From Acetobacterium sp. (GTDB taxonomy: Bacteria > Bacillota > Clostridia > Eubacteriales > Eubacteriaceae), in NCBI GenBank assembly GCA_028692885.1, contig JAQUWM010000001.1, positions 35,293 to 99,292 of the forward strand: a stretch of 64,000 nt of DNA. The letters run 5' to 3'. The translations under genes and the position numbers were made by a program. This document shows positions 17,906 through 28,200 of the stretch, piece after piece (position 1 is the first letter of the stretch; each line of letters begins with the position of its first letter). The notes beneath the pieces are model-generated. The model was not told the DNA's origin. It worked only from the letters and a program-made list of their open reading frames with translations, and searched no databases.

Positions 17906-18310
17906 CTAATGGGAACTGCTATAGACCAATTCATTTTTTTCAAAGTCAAGGGTGTTATTGATGTGCCCCAGAATGATCAGCACCTTGCTCAGATTTTCAA
18001 AATAAACCGCATCGTATTTGGCTCCACCAATATCAAACCCTTTAAGCGTGGGTAATAATTCTTCGGCTCGTTGGGGGTTACTGTCCACAGTAGTACACAG
18101 TTTATAGAGTTTTTTAAACTGATCTTCGGCCACCAGATAGAAGCGACCATCGTCAACCCCATTTTGAATATTCTCTAAAAACCAGCGATGAATTTGGTTG
18201 GCTTTTTTAAACCGTCCCATCACCTCCGAAGCCACTGCCCACGGTTTTAGTCGCAATTGTTTGAGGTCGACACCTTTTTCACATTTATATAAAACACTTT
18301 CTAATCCCAT
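17906..18310 (-). CDS. Hypothetical protein resembling small phage-borne proteins
   Basis: About 134 residues, mostly helical, soluble, no signal. The stretch IHRWFLENIQNGVDDGRFYL, then AEELLPTLKGFDIGGAKYD and YFENLSKVL resembles a family of uncharacterised proteins often found in phage and plasmid genomes, usually written as W-F-x-x-N-V-Q...DD...Y-x-V...AEELLPT..GF.FG...YD..YF. I do not know a function. The start is the ATG at 18310, eight bases after AAGGAGAGG; a TTG extension to 18334 overlaps that site. No other phage gene is nearby. Confidence 0.65.
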   Translation of the reverse strand: MGLESVLYKCEKGVDLKQLRLKPWAVASEVMGRFKKANQIHRWFLENIQNGVDDGRFYLVAEDQFKKLYKLCTTVDSNPQRAEELLPTLKGFDIGGAKYDAVYFENLSKVLIILGHINNTLDFEKNELVYSSSH

Positions 18311-18505
18311 CTTAAAATTCCTCTCCTTAATCAATAAGCCTTCATTTCGCTCTTGATTTTATTTTTTATAAAAAATACGCTCTCTTTGAAGCATTGACGG
18401 ATATTGATTGTTTATCTACCATTTTACCCACCCGGTTTCATTTAGTCAATTATAATAAATCATCCGATCAATTTTATTTTCACTTAGAAATTAATCGCGG
18501 AAGAA

Positions 18506-18534
18506 TTTTCATTTTTGCTGATACGTGGTATAAT
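18506..18534 (+). promoter_or_regulatory. Promoter of the LiaF-like/DUF4097 operon
   Basis: TTTTCA (18506-18511), 17 bases, TATAAT (18529-18534); start codon 30 bases downstream. Confidence 0.6.
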
Positions 18535-18563
18535 AAGGCAAATTTAAAAATAAGGAGAGCGAA

Positions 18564-19241
18564 ATGAGAAATCGATTAGGTAACCTGTTATGGGGGCTTT
18601 TATTGGTCGTGATCGGCCTGGGTTTTGCCGGAAATGTCTTTGGTCTGTGGAATTTTGAATTATTTTTTGCCGGCTGGTGGACCTTGTTCATCATTATTCC
18701 CTGCACCATCAGCATCGTTCAGAACGGCATCCAGCTCTGGAACACCATCGGTCTCGGTATTGGGGTGTTATTATTTATTTCTGCTCAAGGCTATTTTAAC
18801 AGCGCATTGCTGGGTGATCTGATCTTTCCAATCATAATTATAGCCATCGGTTTGAGCATTATCTTCAAGGATCGACTCAGTAAAAATGCCAAACTGATTC
18901 AGGGCATGACGAAGGATGGGCTTCCCGATTACTCAGCAATTTTTGGTGGCCAGGAAATTAACTTTCCTGGTGAAGAATTTCACGGCGCCAGCTTGACTGC
19001 CGTTTTTGGCAGTGTTTCCCTTGATTTGCGGCAGGCCATCATCAGCGAAGATATTTATATCTCGGCTACCGCTGTCTTTGGCGGTATTGACATGCTAATG
19101 CCCAGCAATGTTCGGGTGGAGATGTCAACTACGCCGATTTTTGGCGGGGCATCAAATAAAACCAACCGACCACTAGGCGAAAATCCACCGACTGTTTACA
19201 TCAACAGCACCAATATCTTTGGGGGGACTGAAGTCAAATGA
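18564..19241 (+). CDS. LiaF-like membrane protein (DUF5668-type helices plus LiaF C-terminal domain)
   Basis: 225 residues. About four membrane helices in the first 105 residues (GLLLVVIGLGFAGNVFGL; WWTLFIIIPCTISIV; LGIGVLLFISAQGYF; LIFPIIIIAIGLSIIF), then a soluble beta-rich domain with repeating FGG/FGS motifs (SAIFGGQEINF, TAVFGSVSLDL, TAVFGGIDMLMPSNV, TPIFGGASNK), the cell-wall-active-antibiotic-response LiaF C-terminal fold. In Bacillus LiaF restrains the LiaRS envelope-stress system; here no histidine kinase or response regulator is adjacent, so the role is open. Ribosome site AAGGAGAG. Its stop overlaps the next start by four bases (ATGA). Confidence 0.8.
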   Translation: MRNRLGNLLWGLLLVVIGLGFAGNVFGLWNFELFFAGWWTLFIIIPCTISIVQNGIQLWNTIGLGIGVLLFISAQGYFNSALLGDLIFPIIIIAIGLSIIFKDRLSKNAKLIQGMTKDGLPDYSAIFGGQEINFPGEEFHGASLTAVFGSVSLDLRQAIISEDIYISATAVFGGIDMLMPSNVRVEMSTTPIFGGASNKTNRPLGENPPTVYINSTNIFGGTEVK

Positions 19242-20083
19242 ATACTAATCAAAGTTGGATCAAATACCTGGCCATTGCCTTTGGTCTGGTGCTGGCATTG
19301 GGGATCATCGCCAGCATTGTCAATGGCGGCGTTGCCATCATGAGAGGGTTTGGTCTGATTGAAAACACCAGCAGAATCACTGAACAAGGCGACGAAAACT
19401 TTCGACAAGATTTTAGCGGTGATTTAAAAGCAATCTATATTGACTTTAATGCCGGCAGTATTTCCCTTCAAAGTGGCGATGGCTTTAGGGTTGAAGGAAC
19501 GAATATCCCCAAAAGTCTAAGTGCCACCCTTGATAATGGCAAGCTTGTCATTGAGGATAAAGAGAGTTCCACTATCTTGCCAAACCTGATCGGCAAGGAT
19601 CGCATGCCTGATCTTGTGATTACCATTCCCCGGAATACCGCCTTGGAAAAACTGGAACTTGAGATCGGCGCTGGTCGCGGTGAATTGTCGCAGCTGATCA
19701 CCGATGAACTGACCATCAAACAAGGTGCTGGCGAAATTGTCGCCGACCAGCTTCAGGCAAATTCCGGCAAACTTAGCGGCGGCGCTGGTGCAGTTCATTT
19801 TACCGACGTCCAACTCAATGATTTTAAGATCAATGGCGGTGTCGGACTCATTAATATCCAGGGGATCGTTACTGGCGATCTGGAAATCGACTGTGGCGTT
19901 GGCCAGACTAGTCTGGATATCAATGCCCCTGTCGATGATTACTTTGTCACCGCAGACCAAGGTCTCGGACCGATTACCATCAACGGCCAGAGTATTTCCG
20001 AAACCGGAACCGGATCTAAAGCTGCCCCCCATCGGATCGATATTGACGGTGGTGTTGGACCGGTTTTTATGACCTTTAAATAA
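19238..20083 (+). CDS. DUF4097 beta-helical membrane-anchored protein
   Basis: 281 residues: one N-terminal membrane helix (LAIAFGLVLALGIIASIV), then a repetitive beta structure typical of DUF4097 putative adhesin/envelope-stress proteins, with repeated G-G-x-G and xLxIxxGxG patterns (LEIGAGRGELSQL, IKQGAGEIVADQL, LSGGAGAVHFTDV, INGGVGLINIQG). Translationally coupled to the LiaF-like gene; DUF4097 and LiaF-like proteins commonly occur together in Firmicutes envelope-stress loci. A function as adhesin is only the family's label. Confidence 0.75.
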   Translation: MNTNQSWIKYLAIAFGLVLALGIIASIVNGGVAIMRGFGLIENTSRITEQGDENFRQDFSGDLKAIYIDFNAGSISLQSGDGFRVEGTNIPKSLSATLDNGKLVIEDKESSTILPNLIGKDRMPDLVITIPRNTALEKLELEIGAGRGELSQLITDELTIKQGAGEIVADQLQANSGKLSGGAGAVHFTDVQLNDFKINGGVGLINIQGIVTGDLEIDCGVGQTSLDINAPVDDYFVTADQGLGPITINGQSISETGTGSKAAPHRIDIDGGVGPVFMTFK

Positions 20084-20122
20084 GCCAATAAAAAAACACG
20101 TTTAACGTGTTTTTTTATTGGC
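20084..20122. terminator. Bidirectional terminator
   Basis: Perfect 18-bp palindrome (GCCAATAAAAAAACACGT and its inverse, 3-base loop) with T-runs in both directions, between convergent genes. Confidence 0.9.
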
Positions 20123-20135
20123 TTAAACGATCTGC

Positions 20136-20771
20136 CTATCTGACAAAATGCATGTATACTTTTTTATAAGGATGTGGTTCGGCAACCACACCTTTACCGT
20201 TTTCAATCAGCCGCATCAGCCAAACCATATTAGCAGCGGTAACCTCTATCGTCTGAGCACCTTCAGTATCCTGGGACGCTTCTCCGGCGGTACGGCCATG
20301 AATAACATTCCAATAGTTGCCGGTTGCCATCACCATTTCTGAGTAGGTAATGTAGTGATTCAATTGATCAATACTTGCCACCCCGCCAGAACGTCTAACC
20401 GCCACTAGAGCACCAGCTACCTTATGACGAAACATTCCGCCATTGGCACCGGCCACATAAAAGGCCCGATCCAAAAATGACTTCATGTTTCCGCCGATGC
20501 CCGAAAAATGAACGGGACTGGCAAAAATAACACCATCAGCGGCTTTGATTTTTTGAATCCCTTCATTGACAACATCTTTAGTAAAGATACACTGCTCATT
20601 TTTATTTTTACCGCAGGCATTGCAGCCAGTACAACCCTGTACTGCTTTCATACCGACATTGAAAATTTCAAAATCAATGCTATCCTGAGCAAAAATTTCA
20701 CCAGCAATGCTCAGCGCCGTAAATGTATTGCCTTCACCATGAGGACTTCCGTTAATACCGATTACTTTCAT
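20136..20771 (-). CDS. Iron-sulfur flavoprotein / NADPH-dependent FMN reductase family
   Basis: 211 residues with a flavodoxin-like fold. N-terminal FMN phosphate loop GINGSPHGEGNTFTAL, then a compact cysteine motif GCTGCNACGKNKNEQC (about 46-61), which in this family binds a 4Fe-4S cluster, and ASPVHFSGIGGNMKSFLDRAF, the flavin-ring loop. Iron-sulfur flavoproteins of anaerobes transfer electrons from ferredoxin, some to oxygen or quinone-like acceptors. Monocistronic; shares the bidirectional terminator with the DUF4097 gene. Confidence 0.88.
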   Translation of the reverse strand: MKVIGINGSPHGEGNTFTALSIAGEIFAQDSIDFEIFNVGMKAVQGCTGCNACGKNKNEQCIFTKDVVNEGIQKIKAADGVIFASPVHFSGIGGNMKSFLDRAFYVAGANGGMFRHKVAGALVAVRRSGGVASIDQLNHYITYSEMVMATGNYWNVIHGRTAGEASQDTEGAQTIEVTAANMVWLMRLIENGKGVVAEPHPYKKVYMHFVR

Positions 20772-20918
20772 CTCTTACCTCCTGAAGCATCTGCTCCAAT
20801 TGTTCTATATTTACTATTTTTAGTATACCACATTTTTAAAATGTTAAACCTCTAATCAACCAATTCATAAACTTTAGGCCATTTGTGATTCATCCTTTTA
20901 TGGCTATTGATTTTGTGT

Positions 20919-20924
20919 TATACT
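20919..20924 (+). promoter_or_regulatory. Extended -10 element of the YczE-like gene
   Basis: TGTTATACT (TATACT at 20919-20924, with TG one base upstream). The -35 is weak. An AAGGAGG ribosome site follows at 20941. Confidence 0.5.
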
Positions 20925-20958
20925 GGCATCATTATTCATTAAGGAGGATCGCGATCGC

Positions 20959-21615
20959 ATGACGAGCTATATTTTACGCTTTTTTAAACTTAATCTTGGG
21001 CTCTTTCTTTATGGATTGGGCATTATTGTAACGATGCGGGCAAACGTCGGTTATGCGCCCTGGGAGGTATTGCACAGTGGAATCAGCCAAACCCTTGGGG
21101 TCAGTATCGGTCTGGTGAATACGGCGGTGGGAGCCATCATTGTTGCGATTGTTTTTCTCTTCGGTGAAAAATTGGGCCTGGGTACCATTTTTAACATGTT
21201 TATGATCGGTCTGTTTATGGACCTTATCCTTTTTTTAGACTTCATCCCGCTGTTTAGTAATTTCTGGATCGGAACCCTGGTGCTCATTCTCGGTCTCTTT
21301 ATCATTTCCCTAGGGACCTATTTCTATATTTCCTCGGCCTTTGGTGCCGGACCCCGAGACAGCCTGATGGTGGCGATAACCCGCAGCACAGGGCTGCCGG
21401 TCGGCCTGTGCCGCGGCATTCTGGAAGTCAGCGTTGTTCTGATTGGCTGGCTACTGGGCGGGATGGTTGGTTTAGGCACAGTGATCTCAGCTTTTGCCAT
21501 CGGTTTTTGTGTGCAGATCACGTTTAGGCTTGTAAAATTTGATCCAACCCAGGTCGAGCACGAAACCTTCGGGGTGATGTTTCACAATCTTCACAATCTC
21601 AAAAAACACAATTAA
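20959..21615 (+). CDS. YczE/YitT-type integral membrane protein
   Basis: 218 residues with about five membrane helices. The N terminus (FKLNLGLFLYGLGIIVTMRANVGYAPWEVLHSGIS) and the central FGAGPRDSLMVAI match the YczE family of uncharacterised bacterial membrane proteins. The role is unknown; in Bacillus yczE is required for surfactin and bacillaene production by an unclear mechanism. Ribosome site AAGGAGG lies unusually far (11 bases) from the ATG. It is a single-gene unit with its own terminator. Confidence 0.8.
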   Translation: MTSYILRFFKLNLGLFLYGLGIIVTMRANVGYAPWEVLHSGISQTLGVSIGLVNTAVGAIIVAIVFLFGEKLGLGTIFNMFMIGLFMDLILFLDFIPLFSNFWIGTLVLILGLFIISLGTYFYISSAFGAGPRDSLMVAITRSTGLPVGLCRGILEVSVVLIGWLLGGMVGLGTVISAFAIGFCVQITFRLVKFDPTQVEHETFGVMFHNLHNLKKHN

Positions 21616-21648
21616 CCCGGTCACCATTAATGGATCGCCGGGTTAATT
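21610..21648. terminator. Bidirectional terminator between convergent genes
   Basis: 11-bp perfect stem AATTAACCCGG/CCGGGTTAATT with a 17-base loop. Confidence 0.65.
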
Positions 21649-21664
21649 TCGGGCGGAATCTGGA

Positions 21665-23938
21665 TCAATTCTCATCTTCAATCATATCGATAAAAACACT
21701 GGCAATTTCGGGATCGAATTGGGTGCCGGAACAGCGAATGATTTCTTCAATGGCCTCTTCAACTGTAAGATCATCCATATGCAGACGCATCTTTGTCATC
21801 GCATCATAGGCATCAGCGATGGCAATAATCCGGGCTTCCAGTGATATTTCTTCACCCTTTAGCCCTTTGGGATAGCCGCTGCCGTCCCAGTGCTCATGGT
21901 GTTCTAAAATATGATCGGCTATTTCGGCAAATTCATTGGCGGAGTTTAAAATACGGTAGCCAATTTCGGGATGACGCCGTATTTCGGTCCAATCCTGTTC
22001 ACTCAGTTTTTCTGACTTATCAAGAATCCCATCGGCAATCCCGATCTTGCCAATATCATGCATCAGTCCGGCGGTCTGAAGATCATGGGAATCCTTGGAA
22101 TTTAGTCCAATTTTACTGCCGACCTCGGCTGATAGTCTGCTGACCCGTTCTGAATGGAACATCTCCTTCTGGTATTTATCAAATAAAGTCTCGATCACCA
22201 TGCCAACCGTTTTGTTGCGCATACCCAGACTTTCGGTCAGTTTACGACGATACATATAGTCTTCGGCTCGTTTAAAAATCTGCTGAATATCGTCTTCCTC
22301 ATTAAGCTTTGTTTCAAAACCAAATGAAATGGACAGTTCGACGGTTCCCACTTTTTCTGTTTTGGCCAGATCTTCAATGCGAGCAATGATCTCTTCCGCT
22401 TCAACCTGATTTGTTTTTGGTAGCAGCACGACAAATTCATCGCCGCCCAATCGTGCCACCACATCATCAGCACGACAGGCTCTGGTAATCGTCGCCGCGG
22501 CTTTTTTTAATAATTCATCCCCCATGACATGGCCAAAACTGTCATTAACCAGTTTCAGCCCATTAACGTCACCCATAATCAACGATAAGGGAAGATTTCT
22601 GGCCGTGTCCATCCGTCGCAGTTCTTCTTCATAAAAGCGCCGATTGTAAAGACCGGTGAGCTGATCATGATAGCTCAAATACTCAATCTGATCCAGTTTT
22701 TGCTTTTTCTCGGTATAATCGCGAAACACCAGCACAACCCCGAGGACCTCGCCATGTTCGTCAATAATCGGAGCGGCACTGTCTTCGATGTGTCGTTCGT
22801 TGCCGTCTCGGGCAATTAGCAGGGTATGATTATCGAGTTCCCGGAGTTCTTTCGTATGAATAACTTCTACAACGATATTTCCAGCTTTTTCACGGTTACT
22901 ATCATTAATAATGTTAAATACGGTTTCAATTGGTTGACCAAGTGCCTCATTTTTTGTCCAACCGGTTAATTCTTCAGCAACCCGATTAATAAACAAAACA
23001 TGGCCATCTTTATCACAGGAGATGACCCCATCCCCGACTGAAACCAGCGTCGTCTCAAGCAGTTTACTTTCTTTTACCAGTTCTGCTTCCAGGCGTTTAC
23101 TTTCAGTAATATCAATTCCCACACCGGTAAAATATTTTTTTCCATCAAGGATCATGACCACCCCGTTGGAACGAATGAGCAGTTTTTCTCCGCCTTTGGT
23201 AATCAGATTAGCCTCGACCTCAGCATAACCGTTTTTAAACACTGTATCCACTGCTGCCATGACGCTAACCAGATCCTCGCCTTCAAACCACTGATCGAGG
23301 GTCATATGAGCCAGCTCTTCAGCCGAATAGCCAGTCATTTCTTCATGTTTTTTATTCCATTTGATTAGTTTTCCCGCTTCGTCGTAGACGTAAAGATAAC
23401 CCGGGATGCTTTCGAACAGTGCCTTGATAAAAAGCATTTCCCGTTCCAACTCAGCTTTAGCAGTAATCAGCTGATCATTCAGCGCCTTCAGAGCATAGGT
23501 ACGTTCGGAAACCCGTTTTTCGAGGATCGTATTTTCCTTTCGCAGCATCTCACTATCGAGCTGCAGTCCGGTAATATCGACAACAATTGAGAGTAAATAA
23601 TTCCGCCCCTCCAAAGCGACTGGACTTGAGCGCACCTCGACATCTCTCATCCGTCCATTGGCGCAACGATGCTTAAAATAAAATTGATTGCGTTCGCTAT
23701 TTTTTGCCTGCGCCACTTCTTTTCTAAGCTGATCTTCACTAAGACAATTGAAGCGAGTGATTTTATAGGTAACCATTTGTTCATAGGTTTTCCCATAGAA
23801 CAAACAGGCTGAACGATTACAGTCTTCAATTTTAAGTGTGTCCGGATCAATCAGCAGCATAATTTCATGATTATTGCGAAAGAGCTTTTCAAAAAATGAT
23901 TCGGTTTCTTTTAACGGCCCTGCTTTTTGATGATCCAA
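21665..23938 (-). CDS. PAS-PAS-PAS-GGDEF-HD-GYP cyclic-di-GMP protein
   Basis: About 757 residues, cytoplasmic (no membrane helix). Three PAS domains (about 15-135, 170-285, 285-410), a diguanylate cyclase domain with intact LGGDEF (near 520), and an HD-GYP phosphodiesterase domain with HDIGKIGI and HHEHWDGSGYPKGLKG (near 630-700). GGDEF makes cyclic-di-GMP from two GTP; HD-GYP hydrolyses it. Both active sites look intact, so the PAS inputs would set the balance. The start is uncertain: there is no nearby ATG. A TTG at 23938 lies just after GGGGTGAGG and is preferred; another TTG is at 23962. The domain order matches the PocR-type protein at 42643-44709. Confidence 0.88.
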   Translation of the reverse strand: MDHQKAGPLKETESFFEKLFRNNHEIMLLIDPDTLKIEDCNRSACLFYGKTYEQMVTYKITRFNCLSEDQLRKEVAQAKNSERNQFYFKHRCANGRMRDVEVRSSPVALEGRNYLLSIVVDITGLQLDSEMLRKENTILEKRVSERTYALKALNDQLITAKAELEREMLFIKALFESIPGYLYVYDEAGKLIKWNKKHEEMTGYSAEELAHMTLDQWFEGEDLVSVMAAVDTVFKNGYAEVEANLITKGGEKLLIRSNGVVMILDGKKYFTGVGIDITESKRLEAELVKESKLLETTLVSVGDGVISCDKDGHVLFINRVAEELTGWTKNEALGQPIETVFNIINDSNREKAGNIVVEVIHTKELRELDNHTLLIARDGNERHIEDSAAPIIDEHGEVLGVVLVFRDYTEKKQKLDQIEYLSYHDQLTGLYNRRFYEEELRRMDTARNLPLSLIMGDVNGLKLVNDSFGHVMGDELLKKAAATITRACRADDVVARLGGDEFVVLLPKTNQVEAEEIIARIEDLAKTEKVGTVELSISFGFETKLNEEDDIQQIFKRAEDYMYRRKLTESLGMRNKTVGMVIETLFDKYQKEMFHSERVSRLSAEVGSKIGLNSKDSHDLQTAGLMHDIGKIGIADGILDKSEKLSEQDWTEIRRHPEIGYRILNSANEFAEIADHILEHHEHWDGSGYPKGLKGEEISLEARIIAIADAYDAMTKMRLHMDDLTVEEAIEEIIRCSGTQFDPEIASVFIDMIEDEN

Positions 23939-24125
23939 TTTCCTCACCCCACTTATATTCAATTTATTCTAACCTGGGATTAACCCTTTTTAATTCAAGC
24001 TTTTTTCAAAATGAGATCGCCTTTTTTTTGTATTTACCCCAAAGGCAGTCCTGCAATCACGACTGTGGTTTTGGAACTAAGATTTTCTAATTACAACGAT
24101 TTTTCTTGTGTCTGAGCCGCATTAA

Positions 24126-24962
24126 CTATTGATTTCGGGCGGGAATACCACTTTCACAGGGTACCTTGACCTGACATTTGCCACAGCCATACCGAGGAGC
24201 AAATTTTTGTGCTGTTTTATCGAGAAAAATGCTACACCGCTGGTGGTCTTTTCCTTTTTCAATGGAGATGCCGTTCACCGGGCATTGTTTAACACAAGCG
24301 CCACACTGAGTACAATAGGCATTATAACTTTGATAAGGACGCTGATTGGGCTCTAACTGGAGCTCCGTGACCAGACTGCCAAATCTGCCAGCAATTCCTT
24401 TTTCGGTGATCAGCCCCTTGGATAGACCAAAGGTCCCCAATCCGCAGAGATAAGCAATATGGCGTTCTGACCAGTTACTGGTAAACGCCAGAGGTTCGCC
24501 GCAGTGTTCTTCAATCGGTTCAGTAATGCTAAAGAATTTTTTATCCATGGTTGGTATGATTGTCGCATAGCCCGCTTTTTTCAAACGCATTTGGAGTTCC
24601 AATAATAGGGCTTGCAATAATATGTGGCCTTCCACCCGTCCTACCAACCATCCCCATGATGGCCAGATTTTCTGTTCCCGGTTGCTGGCTTTAACAGCCT
24701 CGCTATAGGGCAGAAAAAATGAGATCACGGTTTGCGCTGTTGGTAGCCACTCATGGGGCTTCCGGAAATGACAGCCAATCACTTTCGGCTGTTTGAGAAT
24801 CGCAAAAACTTCGTCACGAGCCTCACAAAAACCAAAAATTGGGGCATCATAGATTCGCTTTCCAACTAATTCAGGGGGCGCTTGACTATCCACTTTTATC
24901 CGGTTATCCGCTGAATTAGCAATAAAATCTATCGCCAGTTCAATTACTTCTTTTTTGTCCAT
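24126..24962 (-). CDS. QueG-like / 4Fe-4S double-cluster protein
   Basis: 278 residues. The C terminus has a bacterioferredoxin-type pair: CTQCGACVKQCPVNGI and then C...YGCGKCQVKVPCESG (about 218-275). The N-terminal part (PQVIGCHFRKP-like and SNWSERHIAYLCGLGTFGLSKGLIT) resembles the B12-binding part of epoxyqueuosine reductase and its relatives in anaerobes (reductive-dehalogenase-like ferredoxin proteins). True QueG is longer and has HEAT repeats at the C terminus; these are missing here, so an epoxyqueuosine role is doubtful. Probably a redox protein; substrate unknown. Confidence 0.75.
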   Translation of the reverse strand: MDKKEVIELAIDFIANSADNRIKVDSQAPPELVGKRIYDAPIFGFCEARDEVFAILKQPKVIGCHFRKPHEWLPTAQTVISFFLPYSEAVKASNREQKIWPSWGWLVGRVEGHILLQALLLELQMRLKKAGYATIIPTMDKKFFSITEPIEEHCGEPLAFTSNWSERHIAYLCGLGTFGLSKGLITEKGIAGRFGSLVTELQLEPNQRPYQSYNAYCTQCGACVKQCPVNGISIEKGKDHQRCSIFLDKTAQKFAPRYGCGKCQVKVPCESGIPARNQ

Positions 24963-25055
24963 GTTTCGCCTCTCATTCAGATTTATCTCATTGTTTCAAT
25001 AATAAACCAGGCTCCTGGCTTTGTAAATCTTCTGGTTTTCAACCACCATAATAAT

Positions 25056-25189
25056 TGTTGAAAAATAAACTATATGAGTCAAAAAAACTGTTATAAATTA
25101 TGCCGGCAATTGCGATGGCCGGACGAAGGTCTGACCTCTTGGTCATCACAGATCGCTCTTATGTCACAATCTCTAAATTCAACTTATAT
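25056..25189. repeat. Palindromic intergenic repeat, family B copy 1
   Basis: The core GGCAATTGCGATGGCCGGAC, then GAAGGTCTGACCTCTTGGTCATCA and GATCGCTC, matches cores at 42550-42605 and 63150-63205. The ends contain GTTGAA and its inverse TTCAAC. Boundaries are approximate. Confidence 0.65.
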
Positions 25190-25248
25190 GAATACCCTTA
25201 TTGATGCTAACAAGAATTATTTTAAAAATTTTGACCTAACGGAATGTT

Positions 25249-28200
25249 TCAGCCCTGTTGCTTCAGAATTTCTCCAATCGCCACAGCATCAAGCGGTTTG
25301 TAATAATAATAGCCCTGGATCAGGTCACACTGAGATGTTTTTAAAAAGGAAACCTGCTTCTCGTCCTCAACCCCTTCTGCTACCACCGACAGACCAAGGC
25401 TTTTGCCGAGTTGGATAATCGCCTTGGCAATGGCCTGATCCTTATGATTAGCGCCAATCCCATCAACGAACTGCTTGTCCATTTTTAGCCGATCCAGCGG
25501 CAACATTTTCAGCCGACCCAGAGACGAATACTCGGTTCCGAAATCATCGATGGCAATGGAAACCCCAATTTCTTTCAGGCCATTAAGTTTTCCGATAATT
25601 TCATTCAACTCTAAAATAGCGGTACTTTCAGTAATTTCCACTTCCAGATACTCAGGCTTAAGACCGGTTTTTTTTAGAATTCCCTCGATCTGACTAACGA
25701 GATTGGGGTTTTTAAACTGACTGGCCGAAATATTAACCGCCATCAAAATCGGTTCGATGCCGCTATCCTGCCAAGCCTTGTTTTGCCGACAAGCTGTTTC
25801 AAGCACCCATTCACCGATCGGATTAATCAAACTGGTCTTTTCAGCCAGCGGAATCACGATCCCTGGAGAAATCAGCCCCAACTTCGGATGCTGCCAACGC
25901 AAGAGCGATTCGACACCGGTCACCTTGCCGGTGCGCAGGCATACCTGCGGTTGATAATGAATAAATAATTCACCATTTTCGAGAGCCCGATAGAGAAAAT
26001 TGGTCAGCTGATTCTGACGATTCACAGCTTCTTTCATATCGGCCGAACATAGCAGATATTGATTCCGTCCTTTTTCTTTGGCTTTGAACTTGGCAATGTC
26101 GGCATTCATGATCAATGCTTCGGGATCTCCACCATCCATCGGATAAAGTGCAATCCCGGCACTGGCGGTCATAAAAAACTCCTGCCCCTTGAGAATAAAG
26201 GGTTCATTAAAAATGTTCATCAGTTTTTCAGCAATCCCGGCCATTTCGTCTTTGTTTTTTACGTGACTGATCATGATTAAGAATTCATCGCCACTGAAAC
26301 GAGAAACCAGATCTGTTTTAGCTACCACATGCTTGATCTTTTCTGCGACCAGATAGAGCAGTTCATCGCCCATTTCATGACCGACTGTATTGTTAACCGT
26401 TTTAAACGAATCCAGATCCAGAAAGATTATCCCTAAATAGGTGTCAGTAAACTCCTGTTTGATGATGTTAAAATACAGGTAGTTCGTAAATAAATTCCGA
26501 TTGGCCAACTTGGTGATCTCATCGTAATGCGCCAGGTAACTCAGTTCCTTTTCCGAGTCTATTCGGGAAAGCGTATCGCCAAGAATATTCGCAATGATTT
26601 TGGCGAAATTGAGGTGGTCATCCTGCCATTCCTGGATCCTTGTCTCTGTATCAAAGCCCCAGAATCCAATAATTTTTTCTTTACTGGCAATGGGGGCAAT
26701 AATCTGAGATTTTGGCAAATTAATTTTCCCACTAGTAAGCTCGACATTGACAAATTGGGGAAGCTTACTGATATCTGATGCGATAAATAATTCATTTCCG
26801 AGAATTTTCTCCATGCGCCAGTGACTGGGGTCAATGGGCTGATTTTGAAGCCGCTCTTGAGCTGATTCAATCCCTGGACGACAATAATCCTGAAGGCAGG
26901 AAAATGTTTCACGTTCCAGGTCAAACAGACAGATATAGGCACGATCGAGCGAAAAGAACTCGCAGCTTGTTTTTAATAAATAATCGATATTTTCGGTAAA
27001 ATTCTGCTGATTGATCCCGACGCAATCTGATGAAATTTGGGTAATCAGTTCCTGAAGCCTCATTTTTTCGGCTGTTTCATCAAGTCTCAATAAAAACAAT
27101 TTATTGATATAGTAACATAACCAGATACCAATAATAAACATCCCGATTCTTACTGAATAATCACCGCCGCTGATTTTTACATAGGTTAACGGCACCATCA
27201 CCCAGACAATAATCTGCGTTAAAATGATCGAGACGGCCATAATTCCCAGCAGGATTTTCTCTTTGAAGACTAAAAAAGCGATAATCAGGATAAATGGAAA
27301 CGGCCAGATCGTAACAGCGCCAAATTCACTAAACTGCAAAGTTACAATGGGAATCACCACCGCCAACAACAATACACTGATAAAATCCTTACGCTGATCT
27401 GACAGCTTCAGCCGCTGTACCATTTGAATCATCAAGCCACAAGTGACTAAGATACCGCTTAAAATCAGAACTTTCCCAAGGCTTGATTCCTTGCTGATAA
27501 GATACTGGGTCACAAAATTAAGGATCCCACCAAAAACCATCGCCATCGAAAGATAGCGGTATACTTTTTTTGTTGAAATAATACTAATAATCCAACTTTC
27601 CTGTTTTTCCGATTCAGTACTGATCACGCCGAAATAGTTTTTGGCATAAACCATGCTTAAGACCGGCAACAGCAGAAAAACCGGCGCCATCTGCGGTATC
27701 GCGATGCCCAGATAGGTATTGCTGAGGGTATCCGTCAGCGTTGCCAACAGTAGCGCCAGAAAATAGGAACCGGTAATAAGATGCGCTTGTTTTTTTAGTT
27801 TGGGTTCTTCATGCTGACAGCCCCATCGCCAGATCATCACCACACTGAGCAGTGAATAACCAAGATAATAGCCGGTATGAAACAAATCCCAGGCCGTATT
27901 TTGGGCCTGGTTGATCCAACCCCACTCCGTTTCTATCAGGCTGTACAGCGTCGGTGCCAAATTATTTGAAACGGCAAACGCAAAAATAACCAGCCCTGCC
28001 GGTAAATAGATCAGCAGATAACTCCACCAGCGTTTGAGAAAACCGTTCTTTTCGGTCAGCAACAAGGAAAAATGTAACAACAAAGCGAAAAAAGATCCCC
28101 AGCCGAGGGCTGAAAAACGCCGCCAGAATAAACAGGTCTCGTAATCACTGGCCGAAATTGCAATTGTAAAACCAAACGTCCATAAACTCAGTGATACCAG

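Noticed and set aside
25074..25418. 114-codon plus-strand frame
   Set aside because: It overlaps repeat family B and the 3' end of the GGDEF-EAL gene, and has no recognisable protein character.
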